Positions 39,871-50,108 of a stretch of 64,000 bases of DNA are shown here, piece by piece. This stretch comes from Synechococcus sp. CBW1108 (lineage in GTDB: Bacteria > Cyanobacteriota > Cyanobacteriia > PCC-6307 > Cyanobiaceae). How positions within the stretch are numbered: position 1 is the first letter of the stretch; each line of letters opens with the position of its first letter. The stretch is from NCBI RefSeq assembly GCF_015840335.1, contig NZ_CP060395.1, forward strand, positions 186,001 to 250,000, given 5' to 3'. Under the pieces are notes generated by a model, which worked only from the letters and a program-made list of their open reading frames with translations, searched no databases and was not told where the DNA came from. The translations under genes were made by a program, and so were the position numbers.

Positions 39871-41009
39871 GTGCTCAAAAGCGATTCTGCTGCAACCGAT
39901 CTCGACCTAATCAGCTACCTCAAGGCGATACCGGATGCCCGGATGCTTCGTGGAGTGCGCATTCCTGCCTGGCACCTCCTTTTGGTGGCAGTGCTGGGCA
40001 TCCTGAGCTACCAGAGCCTGCGCGATCTGGAGCGCTTTGCCATACGGCACCACGATGCTCTCACCGAGTCGCTGGGCTTGGGGCTGCGGCGACCGCCCTC
40101 GGATTCAGCTGTCCGCTACTTCTTCCGGCAAGTTGACGTGGCTGCCCTGTGCACCGCAATCCGGGACTGGACAATTGCTCAGATCCTAGGTGGGGCAAGC
40201 GATCTTGACCAGCTGGTCTGTGATGACAAGACCTTGAGAGGCTCGATTGAGCCCACAGCTGGTGGCGGCTCGGCGTTCATTGCCCAGGTGACGCTCTACT
40301 CCGCGGCACTGGGCGTGGCCATCAGCCAGGCCTGCTGCGCCACCGGCGAAAACCACGAGCGGGCGGTGCTGCGGCAGCTGCTCGGCGAGCTGGATCTCGA
40401 GGGCGTGCTCATCCAGGCGGACGCGCTCCATACCCAGCGCCCGTTTTTCGGCAGCTCCAGGAGCAGGGGGCCGACTTCCTTCTGAGGGTGAAAGCCAATC
40501 AGAAGACGCTGCATCGCCAGATCCAATGTCAGTTCCAGGGAAAGCGCCACATCCCCTTTGTGGCAATGGATCACGAGATCGGCTACGGCCGTAACATCGC
40601 CTGGACCCTACGCGCCAAACAAGCACCAGAGCGCATCCGTGAGGCATGGATTGGCACCAGCTGGATCGTAGAGATGACCGCCGATGGCGTCCGTGAAGGC
40701 AAGTCATTTCGGGCGACCCACCTGTTTCTCACAAGCCTGCGCACCACCCCAGAAGCACTGCTGCGACTGGTACGCGACCGCTGGAGCAATGAGTGTTGGC
40801 ACTGGATTCGGGACACCAAGGTCCATGAGGACGCCCACCGCTACCGCGGCAATGGCGCCGGGGTGATGGCCACGCTGCGAACGGCTGCACTGAACCTGCT
40901 ACGGCTGGGCGGTTTTCAGTCAATTCGCGCTGGCATGCAGGCGGTGATGCACGACAGCACGGCGCTGCTCGCGATGGTGCGGCGACGCCCTCAGACCGAC
41001 TCTTGCTGA
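39871..41009 (+). CDS. ISAs1 transposase, two frames joined by a putative -1 frameshift
   Basis: Frame 0 starts with GTG at 39871 (a stop precedes it) and ends at 40485: LLLVAVLGILSYQSLRDLERF, LVCDDKTLRGS (D), IQADALHTQRPFF (D). A -1 slip at G TTT TTC (40443-40449) continues as RQLQEQGADFLLRVKANQKTL to 41009, giving 379 aa, the usual ISAs1 size. The Glu motif reads WHWIRDTKVHEDAHRYRG, with a small local deletion (WSNECWHW for WSIENEWHW), so activity is uncertain. Confidence 0.75.
40443..40449 (+). other. Putative -1 frameshift site, ISAs1 copy B
   Basis: G TTT TTC in frame 0 (CCG TTT TTC GGC). After a -1 slip the next codon is CGG, leading into RQLQEQGADFLL. The frame-0 stop is 12 codons downstream. 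Confidence 0.65.
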
Positions 41010-41029
41010 GACTTTGAATCAGCCCTGGG

Positions 41030-41492
41030 TGCGTACGGGCTGCGCCCATGGTGACCGCGCCTTTTCGCGCAAACCACAATATACCAATGTAACATCAAAG
41101 TGCTTCCGGATCTGCCGGCAGTTCAGCGGCAACGTTGGCCAGTCGATCGCGCAGTCCTTCAACTGATGCCACTGCATAAACTGCTGCTGCTGCAAGGCCA
41201 ACAGCTCCAGGCCGATTTCGCCGCTGGCGCCCTGGCGTACGGCGATGGAGATCCGATCACGGATAAGATGCATCTAATACAGCTGCCTTTGCATCACCGG
41301 CAGGTGGTTGTAGGCCGAGAAGCGATCGCTCACCACAATGCCGCCAAAGGCGTTCCCCAGTAGTTCGATCGCAGCGGCGGCTGAGCGGCTCAGCCCCTGT
41401 AGAAACACCGTCACCACTGGGGTCACCATCACCCACTGCCAGCCCCGCTTGCCGGTGGGGGCGGCGGTCTCATCGACGTAGGCCACTGGCTG
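41030..41492 (-). pseudogene. IS66-family transposase, middle fragment
   Basis: The minus strand reads QQPVAYVDETAAPTGKRGWQWVMVTP and GGIVVSDRFSAYNHLP, an in-frame stop, then HLIRDRISIAVRQGASGEIGLELLALQQQQF, the core of the IS66 DDE domain (D...D). It abuts ISAs1 copy B on one side and a truncated istA on the other, so both ends are lost. Confidence 0.8.
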
Positions 41493-42086
41493 CTAGCCGC
41501 AGAGCACCAGAGCGTTCTGCAGTGCTTCTGCAAGCGCCACAAAGCTTTCTCCGCCATGAGTCACCTCCACATGGCACCAGCCCGAATACGGCAGGCGGAA
41601 GTGGAACAGCCGATGCTCAAACGCCACACCAGCGATCGTGATGGGCTGGCCCTTGAGCACCGTGAAATCGGAGATCCCCAGCACGCCTGGTTGGTGCGTC
41701 TGCAGGAACATCACGTCATGAGCCGGCCCATGCAGTGCCCGCCACTGCTCAACGCGGCGCTGCAGGGTGCGTTTGCGCCGGTACCACTCCTGAGCCGGAA
41801 AGACCTGCTCCAGGTGCAGCAGCAGCGTCTGGGGTTCAAGCTGCGGCGCCTTCTCCAGCATGGGCACCAGCACGCTGTCCCAAACCTCCGCCAGCGGATC
41901 GGCGCGTTTTCGCCAGTGGCGACCCCGCTGCTGCTGTTGAGCCTGGGCTTGCAGCTCACCGCGATCAATGCGTTGGGCGCTGCGCACCGAGATCCCGAGT
42001 GCATCAGCAGCAATCTGCTGGCTCAGGCCACTGGCCCGTTTGGCCATGTACTGCTCCTTGATGCGTAACGACAGAGGGGCGGGCAT
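41493..42086 (-). pseudogene. istA: IS21-family transposase IstA, N-terminal fragment
   Basis: From the ATG at 42086: MPAPLSLRIKEQYMAKRASGL with an HTH (SQQIAADALGISVRSAQRI), then WRALHGPAHDVMFLQTHQPG, GISDFTVLKG (first catalytic D) and YSGWCHVEVTHGGESFVALAEALQNAL. It stops at 41493 where intact IstA continues into the rest of the catalytic core, and the sequence turns into an IS66 fragment. No istB is present. The IS21 left end with direct repeats is preserved at 43910-43950 beyond the IS1182-like insertion. Confidence 0.8.
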
Positions 42087-42146
42087 CGGCGGAGCTCCAG
42101 ACCGTGATCGGAGCCCTGTTGTCGCGTCCTGAGACCCGCCTATGTA

Positions 42147-43903
42147 GGGCTTGCTGAATTTCATTCGCGGGTTTTTCGTCCGCGCCAAGGGCCGCGACTC
42201 AGCCTGCAGCGCCAAGCGCTGGTGACCTCAATTTTACTCCTAGAAGCTGACTAAGCAGCCCACAGAAGCGCTGGACGGCGCCAGGAGGCGAGCAAATAGA
42301 GCATCAGGATGTACACAGAGACAAGAATAGATAATAAGAGGCGCAGTAGCCTGAGAACCTTCTCGGCATTCATCACAAAGAACGCCATCGTGATCACCGT
42401 TCTTGATGTTTCAATCAGCTTGGTCATGATCCGATCCAGTCCATATTTCCGTTTGCTCGTTCCGATTCTTCCCTCGATCACGGAACGCTTTCTCAAGTCT
42501 GATTTAAAAAGCTCTTGTTGCTCTGCTGTCTGCACCTCGGCCTCTACCTGCTTCTTGCGTGGACGGCCACTGAGTCTGATGTTATTTTCTGCGCAGAACT
42601 TCTTGTTGCCTAATGTCATATAGATTGAATCGGCACAGATTCGTGCTGGATAGTACCCTCGCTCTTCCTTGTATTGCTTGGTACGTGCGATCAGGTCGTT
42701 GGCTTCATTGTAGTTGTCCCAGCTGATTCGATCCACATCGACAAAGCCATTATCATCTGATATTGAGATCTTCGCACCGAACTCTGTTCGCCTTCCCGCC
42801 TTGCCCCTCACGATCGGCCGCACGTGTGGTTTTGACAAATTGACAATCCGATCGTCGATGCGCCGGCTATCAGCGTCATACATCTCCTGCTGCTGCCGGT
42901 ACAGTTCACTGGTGATCAGCAGCTTGCGGTAGAGCTGGGTTCCAAGCTCCAAAAGCATGGCACCGCAATGGATCATCTGATCAATTGCTCTGAGGTTTCT
43001 CCGGATCTCGTTGAGCTGAAAGCGCTTGACTTCACGGATCTCGGCGCATTTGGGCTTTTTCTTCTTGATGATCGCCAGAAACCGATTCCGAGCTTTATCC
43101 CGGTTGCAGCGGGGTTTACGATTGATCTTTCCCTGCAACTGCTTGAACAGTTCGTCGATGATCTTCTCAGTGGCCTCTCTCGCTTCGTTGAGCAACCTCA
43201 GATCTACTGGGTAGGGAATGTCATCAGGCACGCAGGTTGCATCAAGAATCAGAGTACCCCAGTTACTTTCAGGATCCAACGTTGCAGGCTTCACCCCTAG
43301 CGCTTCGTCGATGGCAGCAAGCTGTTGCTCCTCTTCTTGTTCGCTATCATCCTCCTCCGCCGAAACCAGCATCTCTTTAATCATCGCAATGCCATTGGCC
43401 TTGGTCATGTCATTGCAGATCTTGATCAGATCAGGGCCAATGCGCTTACGAAAATGCACCATCATCGATGGATCAAACGGGGGCATTGCCTGGTATGCAC
43501 TCAAGCCAATGAAAAATTGTAGATACGGTGATTCCGTGATCAGCTGAACTGTTTCGCGGTCTGTCACTCCCAGGCGTTGCTGGATGTACAGCGCACCGAA
43601 CGCCATCTGAAACGGCTTGGCCGGTGCTCCTGTCTTGGCACTGAATTGGGGTGCATACTGGCTTTCCAGCGGCATCCATGGAATCAGGTTACGAAGCAGA
43701 AGCCAGCGATTATTAGGATCTAGTTTGCCGCCGAAGGGCGTGTAAAACTCCTCGATCGATAGCTGACCTGCGTGCTGAAAAACGTACATTGGCGTGTCAG
43801 CAGATTGTTCTAAGCCAGGAATGGCTCCATTAGGCTCATTTTAACGTGAGACCATCCCTGGAATCAACTGCGGCGCAATGGATATCGGTTCCTCAGCAAG
43901 CCC
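42147..43903 (-). mobile_element. IS1182-like insertion sequence, complete copy
   Basis: 1757 bp with ends GGGCTTGCTGA (42147-42157) and its complement TCAGCAAGCCC (43893-43903), flanked by a perfect 6-bp repeat TATGTA (42141-42146 and 43904-43909). It inserted in the left end region of an IS21 relic. Length and 6-bp target repeat match the diverged relative at 3495-6525. Confidence 0.92.
42251..43789 (-). CDS. IS1182-like transposase
   Basis: 512 aa in one frame. QLSIEEFYTPFGGKLDPNNRW opens it, then FDPSMMVHFRKRIG, LILDATCVPDDIPYP (first D), IRPIVRGKAGRRTEFGAK-like text in the core (second catalytic region), and a C-terminal VIEGRIGTSKRKYGLDRI with the E. A hydrophobic tail (LLLSILVSVYILMLYLLASW) follows and is unusual for a transposase. 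The similar tail in the split copy at 3572-6410 shows it is conserved. Clean ends and intact frame suggest an active element. Confidence 0.9.
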   Translation of the reverse strand: MYVFQHAGQLSIEEFYTPFGGKLDPNNRWLLLRNLIPWMPLESQYAPQFSAKTGAPAKPFQMAFGALYIQQRLGVTDRETVQLITESPYLQFFIGLSAYQAMPPFDPSMMVHFRKRIGPDLIKICNDMTKANGIAMIKEMLVSAEEDDSEQEEEQQLAAIDEALGVKPATLDPESNWGTLILDATCVPDDIPYPVDLRLLNEAREATEKIIDELFKQLQGKINRKPRCNRDKARNRFLAIIKKKKPKCAEIREVKRFQLNEIRRNLRAIDQMIHCGAMLLELGTQLYRKLLITSELYRQQQEMYDADSRRIDDRIVNLSKPHVRPIVRGKAGRRTEFGAKISISDDNGFVDVDRISWDNYNEANDLIARTKQYKEERGYYPARICADSIYMTLGNKKFCAENNIRLSGRPRKKQVEAEVQTAEQQELFKSDLRKRSVIEGRIGTSKRKYGLDRIMTKLIETSRTVITMAFFVMNAEKVLRLLRLLLSILVSVYILMLYLLASWRRPALLWAA

Positions 43904-43909
43904 TATGTA

Positions 43910-43950
43910 GGGCTTGCGCAGTCCCGCCTATCTAATTGTCGCCATGCAGC
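43910..43950 (-). repeat. IS21 left-end direct repeats
   Basis: Together with 42110-42140, this shows two copies of the text ATAGGCGGG preceded by GCGACAA (minus strand), as in the multiple terminal repeats of IS21 elements. The IS1182-like element landed between them. The IS21 end appears to abut the ISAs1 relic near 43950. Confidence 0.5.
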
Positions 43951-43954
43951 CCCG

Positions 43955-44181
43955 CGACACCCAGCTGCGGGAAGACGCGCACCGCTAACGCGAGACAAAC
44001 GGCGTGCAGATCATGGCCACGCTCCGCAGCCTGGCCATGAACGCCCTGCGACTCGATGGCTTCTGGTCGATCACCGAGGGGCAGGCCGCCCTGGCTCATG
44101 ACATTCCTGGTTTACTGGCACTGCTGGGCTGGCAAAAACCAGCTCAGGTACTGAATTCTGCCTGACTTCTAATGAGCCCTG
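43955..44181 (+). pseudogene. ISAs1-family transposase, C-terminal relic with right end
   Basis: Reads TQLREDAHR, stop, RETNGVQIMATLRSLAMNAL and GFWSITEGQAALAHDIPG to a stop, then the ISAs1 right terminus ACTTCTAATGAGCCCTG ending at 44181. Only the last 70 codons remain. Confidence 0.8.
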
Positions 44182-44184
44182 GCT

Positions 44185-44400
44185 CCGGGCCGGATCCGGG
44201 ATGGCCCTGCTGGCCACCCCGCTTGCGGCCACTGCCCTTGCGTCGCTCCGGCGGCTTAAATCCGGGTCCATCGCTGGAGGGGGGCTTGGATGAGTTGCGG
44301 GAGCTGCGGCCGATTTGCTAACGCAGGCTGGCCAGTTCGCTGGCCAGGGCGGTGAGTTGGCTGCGGGGCTCATCGTTCTCCTGCTGCTGGACCAGGATGC
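44185..44400 (-). pseudogene. IS66-family transposase, N-terminal relic
   Basis: The minus strand reads ENDEPRSQLTALASELASLR, a stop, then QIGRSSRNSSKPPSSDGPGF and KGSGRKRGGQQGHPG, the IS66 N-terminal zinc-binding/linker text (SSKPPSSDG). It abuts the ISAs1 right end. With 41030-41492 it may be one IS66 copy pulled apart by insertions. Confidence 0.78.
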
Positions 44401-44475
44401 ACTGCCTGGCCACGGGTGGCCACGACAACCAATCCGCTTCTGGAATTCCGGCAGGAGGCGTGCTCATCACAGGCG

Positions 44476-44529
44476 GTCTCTGCCTGAGATGCAAACGGGA
44501 TTCAAGCTGCCGTCAAGAGTTCAGCAGCG
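44476..44529 (+). repeat. Dispersed 54-bp repeat, unit 2
   Basis: Same as the unit at 37414-37467 with a few substitutions; 178 bp upstream of the second acyltransferase gene. Confidence 0.75.
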
Positions 44530-44706
44530 GCGAAGTTCGTTATGAGCCATCCCGCCCCTTGAACGACTACGAAAAGAGAGTACCCCAGCACCCAACCCAT
44601 CCGATCCGAATAACCGACTGCTTAGAGATGGGAGGTCAGGAAAGAAAGGCAGTGATAGAAACCCGCATAGAGTTAAACTTCTGAAACAAGTCGTGACGCG
44701 CCTGAC

Positions 44707-46760
44707 ATGCCAACGACCCCAATCAGCAAATACCGACCCGAAATTGATGGTCTAAGAGTTTGCGGTGGTTGCCGTGATCATCAACCACTTCAACAAGGAC
44801 TTGTTGCCAAGCGGATATTTGGGCGTTGATATTTTCTTTGTAATCTCTGGGTATGTGATCACTTCATCGCTTGCAGGAAGGGAGTCCAAGAACTTCCTTG
44901 ATTTTCTGACGGGGTTTTATGCGCGAAGGATCAAGCGCCTGGTGCCTGCGTTGGTGGTTTTTGTCCTGATCACCAGTGTTCTTATTTGCCTTTTCAATCC
45001 AGAACCAGGGGTGGCGCTGAAGACGGGAATTGCCTCACTTTTTGGTTTGTCAAACCTATACCTCCTCAAGCATTCAACTGACTACTTCGCCCAATCAACC
45101 GAACTAAATCCTTTCGTCCATACCTGGTCACTGGGCGTAGAGGAGCAGTTCTACCTCTTGTTCCCATTCCTGATCTGGTTCTCTGGGTTCGGGCAGCAGG
45201 CAGCAAAAGGCGCAAGAAACCTGTTCTTTTGGGTTGGGGCACTGACGATTGCTTCACTCATCGGATTCATTTGCCTCTATCAGGTCAATCAACATGCCGC
45301 TTACTTCCTGATGCCAACCCGCTTTTGGGAAATGGCAGCAGGATGCCTGCTTTTTATCGGGTTTCAGAAGCGGGCAAAGTTTGAGCAAGCACTTGAGCAA
45401 GTTCCCCCTCTCCTGGTTGTGGCAGCGATGGTTGGGGTGATGTATTTGCCAGTTGCAGCTGCGGTTCCCGCCACCATTGGGATTGTGGTGCTCTCAGCAG
45501 TTATGATCGCCTGCCTGAAAAGGGGAACTGTCGCCTACAAGTTTTTTACGTTTGAGAAGGTGGTTTATATCGGTTTGATTTCTTATTCGCTTTATCTCTG
45601 GAACTGGACAGTCCTTTCAATAAGTCGCTGGACTATTGGCATACACTGGTGGTCAGTGCCGATTCAGGTCGGACTGATGATACTTCTTACAATGTGCTCT
45701 TACAGGTTTACCGAATGTCCAATCAGACAGAATAAATTCTCGGTAAAAAATATAATTATAGCAGGAATTTTTTCAATTACCCTAAGCGCAGTGACTATTG
45801 GAGCAGCATTATTGCGCTTTGGACTTGCATCCGCTGTCTACCTAGGAGATAAATCACACCAGTTAATTGCCACCTCGCTTAATATCAAACCTAATACTCT
45901 CAAAGAGTGCGGCATAGATGCAAAGATTTATCAAGCGATAACTAGTAACATTGTCACCTACTGTAGCAAGTGGAATTCCAAGAACCCTACTTTATGGTTT
46001 GTAGGAGATAGTCATAGCGCGATGCTTTATCCTATGGCGTATCAACTTTCGCTAAAGTTAAAAACAAGATCGATTTTGATTAGCGAGAATGGAACAACCT
46101 TCCATCTACAAGTTACAAGGTGGACAAAAGATATGGAGAAACAATCGGGATTATGGCCAAGCGTGCGCAGACGATGGACTTTGCTGAAAAATTAATCAAC
46201 GAGAATGCCAATAAATTTGACTGGGTTATTATTTAACTAAGATACCCTTACTATTTTTTAAAACCTTTGGTCCCAGGAAATGACAACGGTTCCTCGGATC
46301 AGTCTTACTACCTTAGAAATGGCATAAAGATTTCCCAGGAGGAATTTCTTAGTGATTGGATTAGCAGTCTTGCTAGATTTGCCAAGAATATTTCAGAAAA
46401 AAGGTCACTATTTTACTTGAGACACCAAAGCCTGAATTTCCTGAAATCTACTTCCGAAATAATAAAACTGCAAACTATTGCCTTGACGAGTGGTTTAATT
46501 ATCCGAGATGTCCTGTTTCTAAAACCAAGAAGATGCTAAAAGGCGAAAAGCGATGGTGGAACGAAAAATACGTCAATATCCTGAATGCTCAGGCGGCGCT
46601 AAAAAATCAAAATCACAACATCTCAATCCTAGACTCATTCTCGTTGCTGTGTGGAGTCACATATTGCAACTATTGGAATCGTGATTATCTTTATAGTGAT
46701 TCGAATCACCTAACCCAATATTCAGTTTTAAATCTCTATTTGCCGCGTTTTCTGGGCTAA
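44707..46760 (+). pseudogene. Acyltransferase-3 / SGNH protein, multiply frameshifted paralogue
   Basis: MPTTPISKYRPEIDGLR begins at 44707. Two bases are then missing and the acyltransferase-3 domain (VAVIINHFNKDLLPSGYLGVDIFFVISGY) continues in another frame from 44765 to 46195. The SGNH part is scattered over two more frames, ending with YLYSDSNHLTQYS (catalytic D-x-x-H) at 46760. The membrane half is very close to that of 37606, and the SGNH half is different. This looks like an old tandem duplicate or recombinant that has decayed. Confidence 0.85.
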
Positions 46761-47050
46761 TACAAGGATAATTAACGCAGACATACGTCATTACCTGCCT
46801 GGCGGAGATTCGAGTTGGCCACTGGAATTTTCGCTCATTTCTGCAACCCTGTCAGTTGTTTATTGTAGGAGAAGATGTGCACTTTAAAATCTATGCTAAA
46901 AGCGGATCCCTGTGCAAGCAATTTAATCCGTAATTGCGTCGGTAGCAGGTTGGAAAATACAATCCGCCCCAATTCGTTCCTTCCTGTATTGTAGGCGGCA
47001 TTGAGCAGGGTTCTGCCCAATGGGGTGTAGGGGTTGAGTTCGCCAATAAG

Positions 47051-47330
47051 GGACTCCTGAAAAAGCAAGATCGGCTGCAGCGTTTCAGCGATGAAAACCC
47101 GATAAACTGGCTTTGTTCATGGCAATCAACGATTGCTGCAAATGTTGAGCGCCGCAGATATACTGGAAATTCCATAATAGCCAGCACTCAATCAATGATT
47201 TTCATGTGCCTTTTGGCGGCACATTGGACACTGATAACCGCTGGGTGATCTTCTTCTCCTTGATGCCATGGGAAGAGTTGGAATAAGCATATGCCCCTCA
47301 GTTCAATCCAACCAACGGCGCGCAGCGTCG
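47051..47330 (+). pseudogene. IS1182-like element, 5' relic
   Basis: Begins with the terminus GGGACTCCTGAAAAAGC (47053-47069) and later reads NDFHVPFGGTLDTDNRWVIF and SLMPWEELE, stop, then YAPQFNPTNGA: the first 50 codons of the transposase split at 3572-6410. Everything downstream is lost. Confidence 0.8.
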
Positions 47331-47751
47331 TCCCAAAATAATCCGTGAAGGGCGGTACCTGAGATACAACCGGAATTCCAACTGCGGTCAGGCGTTAAGC
47401 AGAGCCGATGCTCGCCGCGAGCTGCAACGTCCCATGAACGGTACGCTTCTTGTGCTTCAAGTAGCGAGTCGCTAAATTCGAGTAGTTCATCGCGAAATAC
47501 AACAAGAGCTCAGTTAAATCAGATAGAATGGGTCTGCAGATCTCGGGAAAGGCAGCCGCGGTTTTCCTCGCAAACATCAAGGGCTTGCTACAAACCTTGA
47601 AAACACCGTATCGTAGGGCTAGAGGAGCTTAAGGTCCTTGCGTACCCAGGATTGCGGAGCCGTCAATGCGAGCGATATATTTATGGTGCCCATAAGTGGG
47701 TAGAACCACCTCGCCAGACCTTTTACTTATTGACATTTCCTGTACAGTAGA
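47331..47751. other. Spacer with degenerate third repeat unit
   Basis: 47351-47402 is a diverged copy of the 54-bp repeat (GCGGTACCTGAGATACAA). No gene could be supported; a 61-codon minus frame at 47395-47580 has no recognisable features. The promoter of the membrane protein at 47752 should be in 47650-47750. Confidence 0.5.
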
Positions 47752-49815
47752 ATGTTCCTACCACTGCGACTAGCTGCCAACAAAAAGAAGCTTGTCTGGA
47801 TTCTTTTCCTCGCCAGTTTTACGGCTCTTGTAGCCGCCGGAGCCGCGCCCCTACGCTATCCAGAGTCAGCACTGGATCCAGCCTGGCAGCAAGCACTAGT
47901 GGATGCAACTGACAATGGGAGGGTCTTTGGAAGTGATATAGTTTTTACATACGGTCCATTTCACCAAGCCGTTAACAACCAAGCTTCTGACCACCTATTC
48001 ATACTCTTAATATCAAGAGTCCTTTTTAGTTTTCTTTGGTTTGGCATTGTCACCTTAGCCTACTTAAATGTAGGAATGTCAGCTGCTATTGCAATAGCTC
48101 TTTCGGTTTGCTTGGTAAGTGTCTGGGATGCCGGAGCGCCAGGAGACGCAAAGTTCTATCTAATGTTCTTGATTGCTATCATTGCAGCACATTCAACCTG
48201 GTTAGCCAACCACAAGGATCATCCCTTTTTGCAAAAAAGCATTCAGAGTGCCTTTGTTGCCACCGGGATAATGCTAACTACCTTTGCAAAACTTAGCTAT
48301 ATTGGCGCAGCAATACCAGCTTTAACTGCGATATATGGTTTCATGTTGCTTGATCTTTTAAGGCACCCAACCAAAAGATCGATCTTTTTATACATGGGCT
48401 CCCTGACGCTACCGCTAGTTACTTTATATATTACGTGGGGAATCATTGTTAGCTGGTCTCCGCATACCATGCTCAATTATTATACAGGTTTAAATTTGGA
48501 TATTGTGAGTGGATATACTGATGCAATGTCACTTGAAGCCTCTAGAGCATCGCGAATTTTAGTTTCAATGTATTGGGTCGCGATTCTTATTAATTTAGTT
48601 TTATATCGTCTTTTGTTTTCAAGACCAAGATTTCGGAGGATTAGATTTTATTGTCTTTTACAGCCTGATATTACTTTTGCAATATCTTTAATTACCCTTG
48701 TCTCGTGGGTTGTCTTCAAGGCTGCATTTGTACGTGATGATGCGCACCATATTCTCATTGCTGGGATGTATTTATTTTCCTATATTATAATACTTGCAGG
48801 CTTTAGGTGGGATAGTTTTTGCTTATTGCTTCGTAATAACAGCAAATCACTATTGCTGCTTTCAATCTTGCCTGCTTCGAGCATATCATATATAATTGCA
48901 GTTGTCGAAGGCGGATACAGCCCCCCAAAGCTAATTGACAATCTAGTCTTGGGACTATCAGATAACTTGCTGTTGATTTCAGACAAGGGTAGAGAATCCA
49001 TAGCGGGAATGAGGAGAGATAAATTCAAATCTATTCGAGCTCAAATTGAAGACTACAAGATACCGCCTGGAAGCACTGCTGACATAATTCCCTGGAAGGT
49101 AACCAATCTACTTGCAAATCAACTTTTATACAAACCAAGACCAGTCCCACACAGCTACAGTGTTTACACAAAAGCTTTACAGAAAATTAATAGTGATTTT
49201 TTCAATTCTAATAACTCGCCTGAATACGTCATACTTGATGCCTGGGATATCGATGGCAGATTACAAGTTGGACTTGATTCTGCCGCCTTGGCTTCAATTA
49301 GGACTAATTACTCCTTTAGCCATAGGGGAACAGAGAATAGCTTGGTCTTTAAGCGCAGAAATCGCCTGGTGGGCAATGGGCTAGCTGGCACCAACCAAAT
49401 TTGCCAAGTCAATGGCCAAGAACTTACTTGGAGTCCATCTGATAGATCTAACTGGCATAGCAATATTATAAGTATACCTTCAGATCGCGTTGGGCACGTT
49501 GTAATGACCATCAATTTTGAGAGCTCTCCTACACGCTCCTTGCTCTCAACCATATACAGACCTTTTCCACTTATGATTGATTACCTTGACTCCCGGCATA
49601 ATGTTGTTGAAAAATTTCGATTTATCCCCAAGGCTGGCCATCAAATTGTGATATATCCAATAATTAGGAATAATGACGACCTTTTGGCATTTATGAATTC
49701 GGCAAACGCTGATTCGGAAAACCGTTCTGGGAAAATAAGCTCGTTAAGGTTTTCAACAAAAAACTTGGGAGCTCCCTTTAGGGTATCAACTTATTCACTT
49801 AAGTTTCCCTGCTGA
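47752..49815 (+). CDS. Large polytopic membrane protein, possible GT-C-like
   Basis: 687 aa: about ten hydrophobic spans over residues 13-390, then a soluble domain of about 290 residues predicted outside the membrane. The first loop (ALDPAWQQALVDATDNG and GSDIVFTYGPFHQAV) is long and acidic, as in GT-C transferases; this GSDIVFTYGPF text recalls cyanobacterial and proteobacterial membrane proteins of unknown function. The last domain holds CQVNGQELTWSPSD and ends with cysteine. AT-rich. No family assignment is secure; a role in glycan transfer or export is inference from context. Confidence 0.7.
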   Translation: MFLPLRLAANKKKLVWILFLASFTALVAAGAAPLRYPESALDPAWQQALVDATDNGRVFGSDIVFTYGPFHQAVNNQASDHLFILLISRVLFSFLWFGIVTLAYLNVGMSAAIAIALSVCLVSVWDAGAPGDAKFYLMFLIAIIAAHSTWLANHKDHPFLQKSIQSAFVATGIMLTTFAKLSYIGAAIPALTAIYGFMLLDLLRHPTKRSIFLYMGSLTLPLVTLYITWGIIVSWSPHTMLNYYTGLNLDIVSGYTDAMSLEASRASRILVSMYWVAILINLVLYRLLFSRPRFRRIRFYCLLQPDITFAISLITLVSWVVFKAAFVRDDAHHILIAGMYLFSYIIILAGFRWDSFCLLLRNNSKSLLLLSILPASSISYIIAVVEGGYSPPKLIDNLVLGLSDNLLLISDKGRESIAGMRRDKFKSIRAQIEDYKIPPGSTADIIPWKVTNLLANQLLYKPRPVPHSYSVYTKALQKINSDFFNSNNSPEYVILDAWDIDGRLQVGLDSAALASIRTNYSFSHRGTENSLVFKRRNRLVGNGLAGTNQICQVNGQELTWSPSDRSNWHSNIISIPSDRVGHVVMTINFESSPTRSLLSTIYRPFPLMIDYLDSRHNVVEKFRFIPKAGHQIVIYPIIRNNDDLLAFMNSANADSENRSGKISSLRFSTKNLGAPFRVSTYSLKFPC

Positions 49816-50108
49816 ATTGCTTATTTCCAAGATGTTATAGATGCTTTCCCCTTCCGAGATTTTCGAGCAACGTCTTTAGAACTTCTAGGTTTGATTAGGG
49901 CCCAGCTAGTGTGCTATGCGAGCGCCCTTGCTCTGCTTCCAGCACGAGAGAGTTCGATCAGATTAATGCAAACTTTGGTGCATGTCCCGTGTAGCGTCTG
50001 CAGCGCATGCGCAGATGCTTTACACAAACAAAACCTTCTCGAAGAAAGCGGTAGGAGCTGATCAGCAAGATCGAACAAATCGCGACGGGTACAAGATTAA
50101 GTTACATA

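Larger units (their letters stand above)
39789..41027 (+). mobile_element. ISAs1-family insertion sequence, copy B
   Basis: 1239 bp with ends CAGGGCTAATTCAAAG (39789-39804) and its near-complement CTTTGAATCAGCCCTG (41012-41027). No direct repeat flanks it, so one side has probably been rearranged since insertion; the right side abuts an IS66 fragment. Its ends differ from those of copy A, so it is a separate ISAs1 species. Confidence 0.88.

Noticed and set aside
49906-49925. CTAGTGTGCTATGCG resembling the IS630 left end
   Set aside because: Only the first ten bases agree and there is no partner end or transposase text nearby.
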